Shown: positions 34,150-42,340 of the stretch, one piece after another | Layout: each line of letters begins with the position of its first letter | Position numbering within the stretch: the stretch's first letter is position 1 | Assembly (NCBI RefSeq): GCF_014642655.1 | Contig: NZ_BMIR01000010.1 | Span: 93,728-157,727 of the forward strand | DNA length: 64,000 nt | Direction: 5' to 3' | Source of the DNA: Pullulanibacillus camelliae | GTDB taxonomy: Bacteria; Bacillota; Bacilli; Bacillales; Sporolactobacillaceae | The notes under the pieces: generated by a model | The model's database searches: none | What the model was told of the DNA's origin: nothing | What the model saw: only the letters and a program-made list of their open reading frames with translations | Program-made: the position numbers and the translations under genes

Positions 34150-34689
34150 TAAGGTGTCCTTAACTAAGATTTTACAGCCATAAGGATCGTCTTCTATATA
34201 GGTATGTGCGGGTGCAGTGATTAAATGGACAAGATAAAAGATGTCAAAAACACTTAGGCCAAAATGGACGGCACCAACCAAAGCCCATTCACTTGCCTGA
34301 TTGGGGAACAGGACCGTTAAAACGATCATCGCCACAGTGAGCGTGACTACTGGACAGCCCAACGAGAGAATAGCAGTGGATTTGGGAATAAGCCCTTTTA
34401 TGTTGCAATATAACATTGGAAGATGGTTGATTTTCTTTATCGCTAACTCAGCCTTTTGACCTGTTATCCAAATCGGTACACCATGCAAAAGTTTATGGAC
34501 GGGTACGATTAAGAGGAGACAAATGATCAGGATGAGTCCATCGGTCCAGGGCTTTTCAGTACTTGTCTGGTGATAATGGAAGCACAAATTAAATACAATA
34601 AAAAAGCTTACCATGCCAAGCAATGAAAAGATCGCTAGCTTAATCGTTCCAATATCCTTGGAAACATTAAAGCATTTCCAGCAATTCAT
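34129..34689 (-). CDS. DUF3267-type membrane protein
   Basis: 186 residues from the ATG at 34689 (GAGGT six bases before it). Four hydrophobic segments: about 18-38, 48-66, 100-124 and 132-152. In the second segment VPVHKLLHGVPIW looks like a degenerate zinc-peptidase HExxH motif in which Lys replaces Glu, as in DUF3267 proteins. Cys residues at the N-terminus (MNCWKCF) are a possible metal site. Function unknown. Confidence 0.65.
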   Translation of the reverse strand: MNCWKCFNVSKDIGTIKLAIFSLLGMVSFFIVFNLCFHYHQTSTEKPWTDGLILIICLLLIVPVHKLLHGVPIWITGQKAELAIKKINHLPMLYCNIKGLIPKSTAILSLGCPVVTLTVAMIVLTVLFPNQASEWALVGAVHFGLSVFDIFYLVHLITAPAHTYIEDDPYGCKILVKDTLNNEALH

Positions 34690-34972
34690 GGTCATACCTC
34701 ATTTCTACTTCTGTCCTACATAAATTTGATAATATCAATGGTTGCATAGACGATAAGTTAAAAAATCCACTCAACTAATTTACTTCGATTGTGAGGAAAA
34801 ATCAACCCCAAATTTATACTATTTTTTTCACAGAAAAACGTTAAGAGCGCTGGCTATTTTTTTAACGATACAGGAGGAGAGCAAAACACTTAAGATTCCT
34901 TCAAACGTTAAGCAAATGGGATGGTGTTAGATTAGAAAAATCATGCTTTAGGACTAAGTCTTAAAGCATGAT
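34690..34972 (-). terminator. Gap with a second minus-strand terminator (34935-34972)
   Basis: The 367-bp gap before yhaH holds no gene that I can support. ATCATGCTTTA (34940-34950) pairs perfectly with TAAAGCATGAT (34962-34972), with an inner GACT/AGTC that closes almost the entire 33-base palindrome; on the minus strand it is followed by TTTTTCT. It is the second of two tandem terminators downstream of yhaH. An AGGAGGAG at about 34871 has no start codon behind it. Confidence 0.65.
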
Positions 34973-34987
34973 TACCTAGTCAAAATA

Positions 34988-35021
34988 AAAAGATCGCCTT
35001 AGAATGTCTAAGCGATCTTTT
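34988..35021 (-). terminator. First terminator of yhaH
   Basis: AAAAGATCGC-TTAGA pairs with TCTAA-GCGATCTTTT (one bulge), with T-rich tails on both sides (TTTTTATTTT on the minus strand). Confidence 0.88.
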
Positions 35022-35056
35022 ATGTAGTAAATGAATAGAGCTCAAAAAAGGGCGGG

Positions 35057-35383
35057 TTATTTGATTTCTATTTTCTTTATGTCTTTTGAAATTTTGTTGA
35101 TATTGGGTTGGATGTCTTGTTGCCATGCATCCACAAGGGATTTGACTTCAATCATCGTATTTTTGACTGTGGGTAGACTTTTTGAAACGATGTCCGACAC
35201 ATTATTTTTTAGAGAGAGGGCTGCTGATTTGACGTCGCCCAATGATGTATTGGCGTCATTGATCGTCTCTTTTAAATCACGCCGTAAGTCTTTTCCTGAC
35301 TTCGGTGCATTGAGTAATACCGTGGCTCCAGCAACAACGCTTCCAACCGCAAATCCAACGATGTATGATTTCATTTTACTCAT
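35057..35383 (-). CDS. yhaH: YhaH/YtxH-domain protein
   Basis: Small membrane-associated YtxH-family protein, 108 residues, ATG at 35383 behind GAGGTGTGAAG. A glycine/alanine-rich N-terminal helix (residues 6-24, YIVGFAVGSVVAGATVLL) followed by APKSGKDLRRDLKE, the family signature, then a long helical tail. Position next to hit and ecs matches B. subtilis yhaH. General-stress association is known for several YtxH proteins; the actual role is unknown. Confidence 0.82.
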   Translation of the reverse strand: MSKMKSYIVGFAVGSVVAGATVLLNAPKSGKDLRRDLKETINDANTSLGDVKSAALSLKNNVSDIVSKSLPTVKNTMIEVKSLVDAWQQDIQPNINKISKDIKKIEIK

Positions 35384-35465
35384 GCTTCACACCTCTTTTT
35401 TTCTTTTTGACTATGTCATTATTATAAAACAAATGGCATAGCTTATCATTATAGGGGGCGTGCCC

Positions 35466-35657
35466 ATGTTTATCCTCATTGCGCTCTTCATCATTATTGG
35501 CCTAGCCATGATTGGCTATACAGCCATGGGATATAATCAACAACGGGGTTACTCATTCAAAAATGCCGCATTACGCCGGAAACAAACGATTCAATTGCTC
35601 ATCGGTATTGGCGGAGCCTTTTGTTTAGTGATCGCTTGGATATTGGCGAAAATATAA
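35466..35657 (+). CDS. Small two-helix membrane protein
   Basis: 63 residues from the ATG at 35466, with AGGGGGC seven bases upstream. N-terminal helix MFILIALFIIIGLAMIGYTAM and C-terminal helix QLLIGIGGAFCLVIAWILA flank a basic loop, RGYSFKNAALRRKQ. Divergent from yhaH and convergent with hit. I recognise no named family. The strong ribosome site and two-helix pattern support a real gene. Confidence 0.6.
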   Translation: MFILIALFIIIGLAMIGYTAMGYNQQRGYSFKNAALRRKQTIQLLIGIGGAFCLVIAWILAKI

Positions 35658-35680
35658 GAAACGCGGCAAATGGCCGCGCA
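35650..35680 (-). terminator. Terminator of hit
   Basis: CGCGGC (35663-35668) pairs with GCCGCG (35674-35679); on the minus strand it is followed by TTTCTTATATTTT, which lies in the 3' end of the convergent small gene. Confidence 0.75.
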
Positions 35681-35690
35681 GTATGCTGTC

Positions 35691-36119
35691 TTAAAGCTGC
35701 TCGGCGATGCTGCTTGCGATCTCGGACAGCTCTTCCATCGTATAATCCTTTTCATGGGAATGCCAAACGGCGCCATAGCCGTCGCCTTTACCATAGCGTG
35801 GAATGATATGGACATGATAATGGAACACCGTTTGCATTGCCGCTTCACCATTATTGTTTAAAAGATTTAGACCGACGGGATTAAAGGTATCGCGGACGGC
35901 ACGAGCGATGGTAGGAACGACAGAGAAAAGCTTTGCGGCTGTCTCTTCTTTTAATTCAAAGATATTAGGTTGATGGTCTTTGGGAATGACAAGGGTGTGT
36001 CCTTTGGTCACTTGTCCAATATCAAGAAAAGCGTACACATCTTCGTTTTCGAAGACTTTGGCAGAAGGGATCTCTCCCTTTATAATTTTACAAAACACGC
36101 AATTTTCATCATGTGCCAT
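35691..36119 (-). CDS. hit: HIT-family nucleotide-binding protein Hit
   Basis: Histidine-triad nucleotide hydrolase/transferase of the Hint type. About 142 residues; the ATG at 36119 gives the typical start MAHDENCVFCKIIKGEIPS and has AAAGGATG upstream. Cys-pair CVFC can bind zinc; the catalytic triad is in TVFHYHVHIIPRY. Divergent from ecsA, as in B. subtilis. The physiological substrate is not established. Confidence 0.94.
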   Translation of the reverse strand: MAHDENCVFCKIIKGEIPSAKVFENEDVYAFLDIGQVTKGHTLVIPKDHQPNIFELKEETAAKLFSVVPTIARAVRDTFNPVGLNLLNNNGEAAMQTVFHYHVHIIPRYGKGDGYGAVWHSHEKDYTMEELSEIASSIAEQL

Positions 36120-36256
36120 TTTTGCATTCATCCTTTCGATTGGCATGGTTTTTCATAAAATGATTATTAAGCCCTTTTTAAATCGCAGAAGAGAGACAAG
36201 CCTTCCTCAGGTTTTAAAAGGCTTTAGAAGCTCGCCAGTAGTGGGGGAGCTTTCTT

Positions 36257-36411
36257 TATACTATCAGAATGGCTAACTTGTCCGCTATACGCTTAAAGAA
36301 GAGAGGAGCGGCTTTGACCTTGGCCATTAAGATTATGGCGACACCTTAAGCATGTGATTGTTTTATAATCACAACAGGAGTGCCAGCGAAAGGGTACAAG
36401 CCAAGTTTTCT
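36257..36411 (+). repeat. Family B intergenic repeat, copy B4
   Basis: About 155 bp in the divergent hit-ecsA gap. Starts TATACTATCAGAATGG, has CCGCT/AGCGG as the second stem, GTGATT/AATCAC with loop GTTTTAT, and AGGAGTGCCAGCGAAAGG; ends CAAGCCAAGTTTTCT. The outer stem is poorly kept here. Upstream, GAAGCTC...GAGCTTTC (about 36218-36255) may be a small terminator-like hairpin. Rest of the gap to 36521 is the ecsA leader. Confidence 0.85.
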
Positions 36412-36521
36412 TTCTTTATTTTATCATAAAATTCACTTTGCAACAGAAATGAAGGGGGAAACATTGCTCATCCCGCCATAATTTGAGAAAATAGAGAGAA
36501 TCGTACGGACGGAGGGAATAA

Positions 36522-37277
36522 ATGATGGTGGAGATTTTAAAGGTTGAGCAATTAAGCGGAGGCTATTCACATAATAAGCCGATTATTCATGATTTATCCT
36601 TTCAAGTTGGCGCTGGTGAGCTTGTCGGTTTAGTGGGCTTAAATGGCGCAGGAAAAAGTACAACCATTAAACATATTCTTGGTCTAATGGAGCCCTTTAA
36701 GGGAACCATACAGGTCGATGGACACGCCATTAAGGAAAGTGTGACTGACTATCGCTCGCATTTAGCCTATATTCCAGAAACGCCTAATTTATATGAGCAG
36801 CTGACATTGAGAGAGCATCTCGAAGCAGCAGCAATGGCTTATGGTTTGGATCAAACCACCTATGAAGAACGTATGCCACAGTTATTATCTCTTTTTCGCA
36901 TGGAAAATCGTCTGGAGTGGTTTCCGGGACATTTCTCAAAGGGTATGAAGCAAAAAGTGATGATCATGTGTGCCTTTCTAGTTGAGCCAGATCTTTATGT
37001 CGTTGATGAACCGTTCGTTGGTTTGGATCCCATTGGTATTCAGGCATTTTTGGACCTCATGGTGGACATGAAGGTGAAGGGTGCAGGCATTTTGATGTCT
37101 ACACACATCTTATCAACGGCTGAACAATATTGTGATCGATTTATTCTTTTACACGAAGGTCGAATAGCTATGCAAGGGACAATGGACGAGCTGCGAGAAA
37201 GCGTGGGCGATCCTAAAGTGTCTTTACATGATATTTACGTTTCGGTTGCGAAGGGTGAAGAACCATGGAAAAAGTAG
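36522..37277 (+). CDS. ecsA: ABC transporter ATP-binding protein EcsA
   Basis: ATPase of the Ecs transporter, which in B. subtilis affects secretion, intramembrane proteolysis by RasP, competence and sporulation. 251 residues, ATG behind GGAGGGAATAA. Walker A GLNGAGKST (about 41-49), Q-loop YIPETPNLYEQ, signature FSKGMKQKV, Walker B LYVVDEPFVGLDP. Overlaps ecsB by 13 bases. Confidence 0.95.
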   Translation: MMVEILKVEQLSGGYSHNKPIIHDLSFQVGAGELVGLVGLNGAGKSTTIKHILGLMEPFKGTIQVDGHAIKESVTDYRSHLAYIPETPNLYEQLTLREHLEAAAMAYGLDQTTYEERMPQLLSLFRMENRLEWFPGHFSKGMKQKVMIMCAFLVEPDLYVVDEPFVGLDPIGIQAFLDLMVDMKVKGAGILMSTHILSTAEQYCDRFILLHEGRIAMQGTMDELRESVGDPKVSLHDIYVSVAKGEEPWKK

Positions 37278-38485
37278 AGACGCTTTGGTCACGGCGGCTA
37301 AGTGAACATTGGCAGATGACGTCACGCTATCTCAAGCTGCTGTCGAACAGCGGTTTTATGTTTACGCTATACATATTGATTATTGGGGGCGGCTATTTCT
37401 ACCAGCAATGGGTAAAGGGATTACCGACGACCTTTCCTACAGAGTGGATTTTACTTATTCTCTTTAGCTTCTTCATCATCAGAAGTCCAATTCGTACCTT
37501 GTTGCGTTCTGCGGATCTTGTATTTCTATTACCTTTAGAGGACAAGCTGGCTGGTTATTTTAAAAAAGCGATGGTGTATAGCTTCATTCTACAAAGCATT
37601 CCGCTCATCTTTGTTTGGGCAATTGCCCTTCCGCTTTACCTTCACACGGTGGATACGCGGTTTTCAGCCTATGGAGCAACACTTGTTGTCCTGATTATTA
37701 TTAAGGGTTGGAATATCTTATGTGCCTGGCAGGAAAATTACTTATTGGAAGCGAACGGATATAAATGGGCAAGAGGCGTGGTGTCTTTACTATTTATCGG
37801 ACTGTTGCTTTTTGAAGCCCCATGGTATGCTCTTGCCTTACTTGTCGTTATTACTGTCGGACTAACGCTCTTTAGCTTTCATCCACTCAGTCAATCCCAT
37901 TTGCTAAAGTGGGAGGTCTTATTGGAAATAGAAGAACGACAAGCGGCGAATTTTGATCGCTTCGCTAATTTGATTACCGATGTGCCTCATATGAAGAACC
38001 GAATAAAGCCAAGGCGCTATCTGAATAGTGTGACTGAAATATTTTCATTTGGCTCGAACTCTGTATTTAAAAGATTTTTTAGTAAAACGTTTTTGCGTTC
38101 AGGAGAATATTTCGGTATTTATATACGCTTGATTATTGTGGGGGCCATCGTGATTTGGATGGTTTCTGGAGAGTTATCCTCTGTGATAATAGCGGTAATT
38201 ACCGTCTATTTAACGGCCATGCAGCTCTTACCCATGTGGAGCAGTGGGCAAGTGGAGGAGGGACCTGCTCTCTTATATCCAATACCTGAACAGGTGCGCC
38301 AAAAAAACTTTTTGACGATCTTTATGTTTCTTCTCACACTAGAAGCGTTATTACTCGCGATCATTAGTTGCCTTGTTGGAATCCCTATTCTCTTTGCCTT
38401 CCTCATTCTAGCTGTAGGTATTGTTTTCTCATTCTTATTTACCTATGGCTATGCGAGCCGAAAATTGCATAAAGAGGCAGACTAA
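37265..38485 (+). CDS. ecsB: ABC transporter permease EcsB
   Basis: Membrane subunit partner of EcsA. 406 residues with about eight to ten hydrophobic segments in pairs (for example FMFTLYILIIGGGYFY, FILQSIPLIFVWAIALPLYL, and a C-terminal FLLTLEALLLAIISCLVGIPIL). Starts inside the ecsA end, so translation is coupled. The third B. subtilis gene, ecsC, is missing here: a terminator follows directly. Confidence 0.93.
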   Translation: MEKVETLWSRRLSEHWQMTSRYLKLLSNSGFMFTLYILIIGGGYFYQQWVKGLPTTFPTEWILLILFSFFIIRSPIRTLLRSADLVFLLPLEDKLAGYFKKAMVYSFILQSIPLIFVWAIALPLYLHTVDTRFSAYGATLVVLIIIKGWNILCAWQENYLLEANGYKWARGVVSLLFIGLLLFEAPWYALALLVVITVGLTLFSFHPLSQSHLLKWEVLLEIEERQAANFDRFANLITDVPHMKNRIKPRRYLNSVTEIFSFGSNSVFKRFFSKTFLRSGEYFGIYIRLIIVGAIVIWMVSGELSSVIIAVITVYLTAMQLLPMWSSGQVEEGPALLYPIPEQVRQKNFLTIFMFLLTLEALLLAIISCLVGIPILFAFLILAVGIVFSFLFTYGYASRKLHKEAD

Positions 38486-38548
38486 AACGAGGGGCACTGT
38501 GCGTTAATGAAAAATAAAAAACGTGCTCTTTTTGGATTACTAAAAAAC

Positions 38549-38592
38549 ATAAAAGAGGAAAAGTGACATAATGTGGCTTTTTCCTCTTTTAT
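38549..38592 (+). terminator. Terminator of ecsAB
   Basis: ATAAAAGAGGAAAA pairs perfectly (14 bp) with TTTTCCTCTTTTAT, ending in a T-rich tail. Confidence 0.9.
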
Positions 38593-38602
38593 ATTTCGAA
38601 TT

Positions 38603-38658
38603 AAAAAAGAAGCCGTCTACAAGCCCATTTTCAGGACTTTGCGACGGCTTCTTTTGAT
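38603..38658. terminator. Hairpin between ecsB and the ferritin-like gene
   Basis: AAAAGAAGCCGTC pairs with GACGGCTTCTTTT, a 13-bp perfect arm pair with a loop of about 24 bases, and with T-runs on both strands; most likely the terminator of the ferritin-like gene. Confidence 0.85.
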
Positions 38659-38672
38659 TTCATGCATTGATA

Positions 38673-39107
38673 TTATGATAAACGAGGATCTTTTAGCATT
38701 CTTTCAGTAATTTCTTTATGCTTTGTTTCATCTGCAATCATATCTTCAAGCTGGACGACAAGGTCAATCAACCCCAGTTCATCAGCTTGTTGACGTCTGA
38801 TTTTATAACGTTCAATCGTTGCGCTTTCCGACTTGAAAATTTCTTGCAGCATTTCTCTGGCATCAGTCGTAAAGACCACTTCAGCAGGACGCGTTGTCGG
38901 TTCGCCGCCAAGAGTCGCTATTTTTTCAGAAAGGTATGAAGCATGGCCTTGTTCATCAGGGATTTCTTCTTCAAAAAATGGCTTGAGCATTTGATAATTC
39001 ATTCCTGTAACTGTAGCGGCATACGTGGTGTACTGGATGATTGCGCCGTATTCATTGGCTAGGTCTTCATTTAATCCATCAATAAGGGTCTTCATTTTAT
39101 CGTCCAT
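38673..39107 (-). CDS. Ferritin-like di-iron protein
   Basis: 144-residue four-helix protein of the bacterioferritin/Dps-like group. Metal ligands expected from NEYGAIIQYTTYAA (Glu19 in the first helix), EEEIPDEQGHASYLSEKI (Glu and His of an ExxH), ESATIERYKIR and ADETKHKEITERM (a second ExxH). Such proteins store or detoxify iron or handle peroxides; the particular role is not known. ATG at 39107, with AAAGGATG somewhat distant. Confidence 0.8.
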   Translation of the reverse strand: MDDKMKTLIDGLNEDLANEYGAIIQYTTYAATVTGMNYQMLKPFFEEEIPDEQGHASYLSEKIATLGGEPTTRPAEVVFTTDAREMLQEIFKSESATIERYKIRRQQADELGLIDLVVQLEDMIADETKHKEITERMLKDPRLS

Positions 39108-39239
39108 TTACACATTTCATCCTTTCTCAACACTATTTTTCATTTATTGTATCATGTTACCCCCTTTTTTTATAGATCAAACATTTGGAGGAAAGCAAAA
39201 GGATGAAGTATTGATGAGCAATTGGTGGTGCTAGGGCTA

Positions 39240-40640
39240 TCAGATTAAAAACATTGCAACGATGGTTGTCACAATTAAACCAATGACGACGGGAAGAAGA
39301 TTTCGGCGCGCCAGTTCAAAGGCATCGACATTGCAAATGGCTGCTACAGGGATGAGCGCCCAAGGAACCAAAGCGCCACCGCCAACCCAAATGGCTGCAA
39401 TTTGACCCAAAGCAGTGAGTGTGGCAATGCCACTACCAATGGCCGCAGCAAATAAATGAGCGATGGAGCCCGCTAAGGAAATCCCCGAAAAGCCTGAACC
39501 ATCTAATCCCGTAATTGCACCGACAACGGTTAATGTGGAAGCCGCTACCTCTTTATTTAGTGGCATGGAGTGTGCTAAAGCATTGCCCAAGTCATTGACA
39601 ATGCCGGCTGAATGGGCAGGGAGGACCTTGCCAAATACAGAGGTAAAGCCTGCATCTCCCATATAGAAAAAGGCAGCAATGGGAATGACCGGTCCGAATA
39701 CTTTAAACCCAAATTGAAATCCTTCAATCAAATAACTCGTGATTTTTTCCAAACCTTTTTGTTTATGGGCGGCAAGTGAAATAGCCATGAGGATAAAGAT
39801 GACTGTTCCTCCGACAAGTGCAGTCGCATCTCCACCTTGAAGATGGAAAACGATCATGCCAACTACATCGAGTATTAATAGGATGGGGATGAGCACAGCA
39901 AATACCATTTTCGATTGCTCAGACATGTTGAACCGCTCTTTTTCAGCTTCCGTTTGTAACGAGTGATCCAATTCATTCTCTGTCACCCTTAATTTTCCTT
40001 TTCTAATATCGCGGAATAGTAGAAAAAAGGCAGTGAATACCGTAACGACACCCATCACAATGACGAGGGGGATGCTGGCTGACAGGACATCACCAACGGG
40101 AATACCTGCTGCATCAGCTGTCAGCTTTGGAGCACCTTGAATGACATAATCACCGGATAAGGCGATGCCGTGTCCAAATAAGTTCATAGCTATCGCCACG
40201 CCTAGGGCGGGAAGTCCGACCCTCAAAGCAACGGGAAGTAACACAACACCGAGTAGGGCGACAGCAGGTGAAGGCCAAAAGAACCAGGAGACGATCATCA
40301 TCACAAGGCCAATCACCCAAAATGCAAGACTGGGCGTCCGTATAAGCTTTGTAAAAGGTCGGATCATGACGTCGTTAATGCCTGTTTTGGTTAGGACATG
40401 ACTCATTGCGACAATGACGGAAATGACAAGAATTGTACCTAAGAGCTGGGTGATGGCATATACAAGACTATTAAAAACTCCTCCAATGGCTGTAATAAAG
40501 GAAGAGGTGGCAACCCATCCCATGATGAAAATGCCCACTAAGCAGATGAGTGTGATATCACGTTTAATGACCATTGCTCCAATAATCAACACAATAAAAA
40601 CGAGATAGATCCAATGGATAAGTGTCAAATCCACTTCCAT
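39240..40640 (-). CDS. Predicted 12-helix transporter, GntP-like/ion transporter superfamily
   Basis: 466 residues, almost wholly hydrophobic with 11-12 membrane helices and no soluble domain except a charged central loop (residues about 213-243). Two matching halves contain re-entrant-like glycine/proline segments: FFWPSPAVALLGVVLLPVAL and LFGHGIALSGDYVIQGAP in the first, and VVGAITGLDGSGFSGISL with IATLTALGQIAAIWVGGG in the second, as in the ArsB/NhaD/GntP-type superfamily. Organic anions such as gluconate or citrate are possible substrates; no neighbouring catabolic genes help. The ATG at 40640 has only a distant GGGGGCG. Confidence 0.65.
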   Translation of the reverse strand: MEVDLTLIHWIYLVFIVLIIGAMVIKRDITLICLVGIFIMGWVATSSFITAIGGVFNSLVYAITQLLGTILVISVIVAMSHVLTKTGINDVMIRPFTKLIRTPSLAFWVIGLVMMIVSWFFWPSPAVALLGVVLLPVALRVGLPALGVAIAMNLFGHGIALSGDYVIQGAPKLTADAAGIPVGDVLSASIPLVIVMGVVTVFTAFFLLFRDIRKGKLRVTENELDHSLQTEAEKERFNMSEQSKMVFAVLIPILLILDVVGMIVFHLQGGDATALVGGTVIFILMAISLAAHKQKGLEKITSYLIEGFQFGFKVFGPVIPIAAFFYMGDAGFTSVFGKVLPAHSAGIVNDLGNALAHSMPLNKEVAASTLTVVGAITGLDGSGFSGISLAGSIAHLFAAAIGSGIATLTALGQIAAIWVGGGALVPWALIPVAAICNVDAFELARRNLLPVVIGLIVTTIVAMFLI

Positions 40641-40721
40641 GTGCCAAAAGCGCCCCCGTTTCTTTTTAGTATGTCAATAGACTATGCGGACGATTGCCTA
40701 TTGGTGAGTGAGCTGAAATCA

Positions 40722-40785
40722 GTCTGGAGACGGAGGCTGTTCCCATCTTTAGTGCATTCAAAAAAGGCTTAAAAGACTATATAGT
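40722..40785 (+). promoter_or_regulatory. Candidate promoter and upstream palindrome of the Lia-like operon
   Basis: TTCAAA (40757-40762), 17 bp, TATAGT (40780-40785) form a moderate sigma-A promoter. The perfect palindrome arms GTCT-GG-AGAC (40722-40731) lie 25 bp before the -35 box, the position of an activator site, which would suit a LiaR-type response regulator. The site assignment is inference. Confidence 0.5.
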
Positions 40786-40850
40786 ATAAGAAAGGAACAA
40801 AGAATCACCTAAAAGATAGTGTAAGATAGTATTTGAGTGAGGGATCATTT

Positions 40851-41534
40851 ATGAAAAAACGACGTTCGCTAACGTTTTCGATACCTAATTTAGTCATTGC
40901 CCTGCTGTGTATTTATTTTGGTGGATGGTTACTCCTTAATACTTTAGGGTTAATGAATACAACATTGCAGACAAGCACCTTACATTATGTTCCCTACGGA
41001 TTAGTCGTGCTGGGGGCGCTATTACTCATCGCTCCGTTCGTCAATACAAAAAGCCAGCTGGGAAGCAATTGGTTATTTGGATTGATTTCGCTTAGCTATG
41101 GCGGTGCATTGTTAACAGATGCACATCACCTGATCAGCTTTGGGTGGTTAGATATTTGGAAGCTTTGGCCAGTCCTAATTGTCTATTGTGGCTGTATGCT
41201 CCTTTTTGGTGGGAGGCATCAAAAAAAAGCGACGAAAAACCATGCTTATTCTAACGATCATCCCGATGAAGCATTTGATGCCAAAGTCTTTGCTCAAAAC
41301 TTGAAGCATGATATAGAGCAACAGATTAAGAAAGACATGCGCCACACAGAAGAAGGATTACGTCAAAAAAAGGATGTCCTAAAACAAGAGGCGCATCAAT
41401 GGCAACCAAATTCTAAAGGGCAAAGGCAACATGAACAGGAAAGAAGACAAGCTCAACGTGAAAATAAGCTGGCGCGCTTTGCAGAACCTAATGAACAGAA
41501 AACAGATGATGATTCAGGCCATAACAAAGAATGA
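40851..41534 (+). CDS. LiaI/LiaF-N-like membrane protein with charged coiled-coil tail
   Basis: 227 residues from the ATG at 40851 (GAGGGATC site). The first 125 residues hold four membrane helices in the pattern of the LiaF N-terminal domain and resemble the next gene product (IPNLVIALLCIYFGGWLLLNTLGL, LFGLISLSYGGALLTDAHHL, WLDIWKLWPVLIVY); the two share the WxDIWKLWP motif. Instead of the LiaF C-terminal domain it has a highly charged helical tail of about 90 residues (LKHDIEQQIKKDMRHTEEGL...). It is the first gene of the operon. A role in the envelope-stress module is inferred from position; no PspA-like LiaH gene is present. Confidence 0.65.
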   Translation: MKKRRSLTFSIPNLVIALLCIYFGGWLLLNTLGLMNTTLQTSTLHYVPYGLVVLGALLLIAPFVNTKSQLGSNWLFGLISLSYGGALLTDAHHLISFGWLDIWKLWPVLIVYCGCMLLFGGRHQKKATKNHAYSNDHPDEAFDAKVFAQNLKHDIEQQIKKDMRHTEEGLRQKKDVLKQEAHQWQPNSKGQRQHEQERRQAQRENKLARFAEPNEQKTDDDSGHNKE

Positions 41535-41545
41535 GGGGACAACCT

Positions 41546-42325
41546 ATGAAAAACATCTCATTTTCTAACTTTTTTATTGCGGCCATTTTCATCTTTAGCG
41601 GTGGCTGGCTGTTATTTTGGAGCCTTGGGCTAGTCCATATCGATTTTGGCACCTTATTCGGTGGGGGTATTGCGGCCATTATTTTTATCTATGGCTTATG
41701 GAGTATCTTTGGGCCACTTATGAGAAGAAGAAATCCCCAATGGTTTTTGGGGCTTCTAAGCAGTGCTTATGGGGGGTTATTGTTAGCAGATGATTTTGGC
41801 TTGCTTCACTTTCAATGGACAGACATTTGGAAGCTTTGGCCGATTGTCTTAATTTACATTGGCATTGAAATGATTGGACCGTTTAGAGTTCGTCGAAAAG
41901 CTGATAAGGAAAAGTTAAGTGAAAAGAAGGCGCATGATCAGTGGGCTCATAAAGGGGCGTCTGTCTTTAACATTGTGCGAGAAAGCAGCTTTACTGAACC
42001 GAATTGGTCCGTTGAACCAATGACACTTCGGAGCTTTGTCGGCGACCTTGAATTTGATTTTACGAAGGCCTTTATTCCTGATCGGGAGACAGATATTTAT
42101 CTCTCAGGCTTTGTGGGCGATATTGACGTCATTATCCCTGAAGATGTTGCCTTTATGATACGTGGGGAAGCCAATATTGTTGATTTAACTATTGGTGACT
42201 ATGAGCAAAATGGTGTGGGTAGGCGTGAGCTCTTTTTTAAGACACCGGATTTTGATGCCGCTACTCGTCGCATTGTTTTGGATATTTCATATAAAATACT
42301 CGACCTCAACGTCGATAGAGTGTAG
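41546..42325 (+). CDS. liaF: LiaF-like envelope-stress regulator
   Basis: Membrane inhibitor of the LiaS kinase in the Lia system. About 259 residues from the ATG at 41546 behind GAGGGGACAACC (an earlier ATG at 41531 overlaps the previous stop). Four N-terminal membrane helices to about 115, then the soluble cell-wall-active-antibiotics response domain: SSFTEPNWSVEPMTLRSFVG, DLEFDFTKAFIPD, IYLSGFVGDIDVIIPEDVAF. Followed by the kinase gene after 15 bases. Confidence 0.85.
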   Translation: MKNISFSNFFIAAIFIFSGGWLLFWSLGLVHIDFGTLFGGGIAAIIFIYGLWSIFGPLMRRRNPQWFLGLLSSAYGGLLLADDFGLLHFQWTDIWKLWPIVLIYIGIEMIGPFRVRRKADKEKLSEKKAHDQWAHKGASVFNIVRESSFTEPNWSVEPMTLRSFVGDLEFDFTKAFIPDRETDIYLSGFVGDIDVIIPEDVAFMIRGEANIVDLTIGDYEQNGVGRRELFFKTPDFDAATRRIVLDISYKILDLNVDRV

Positions 42326-42340
42326 GAGGCAAGATTAGAG

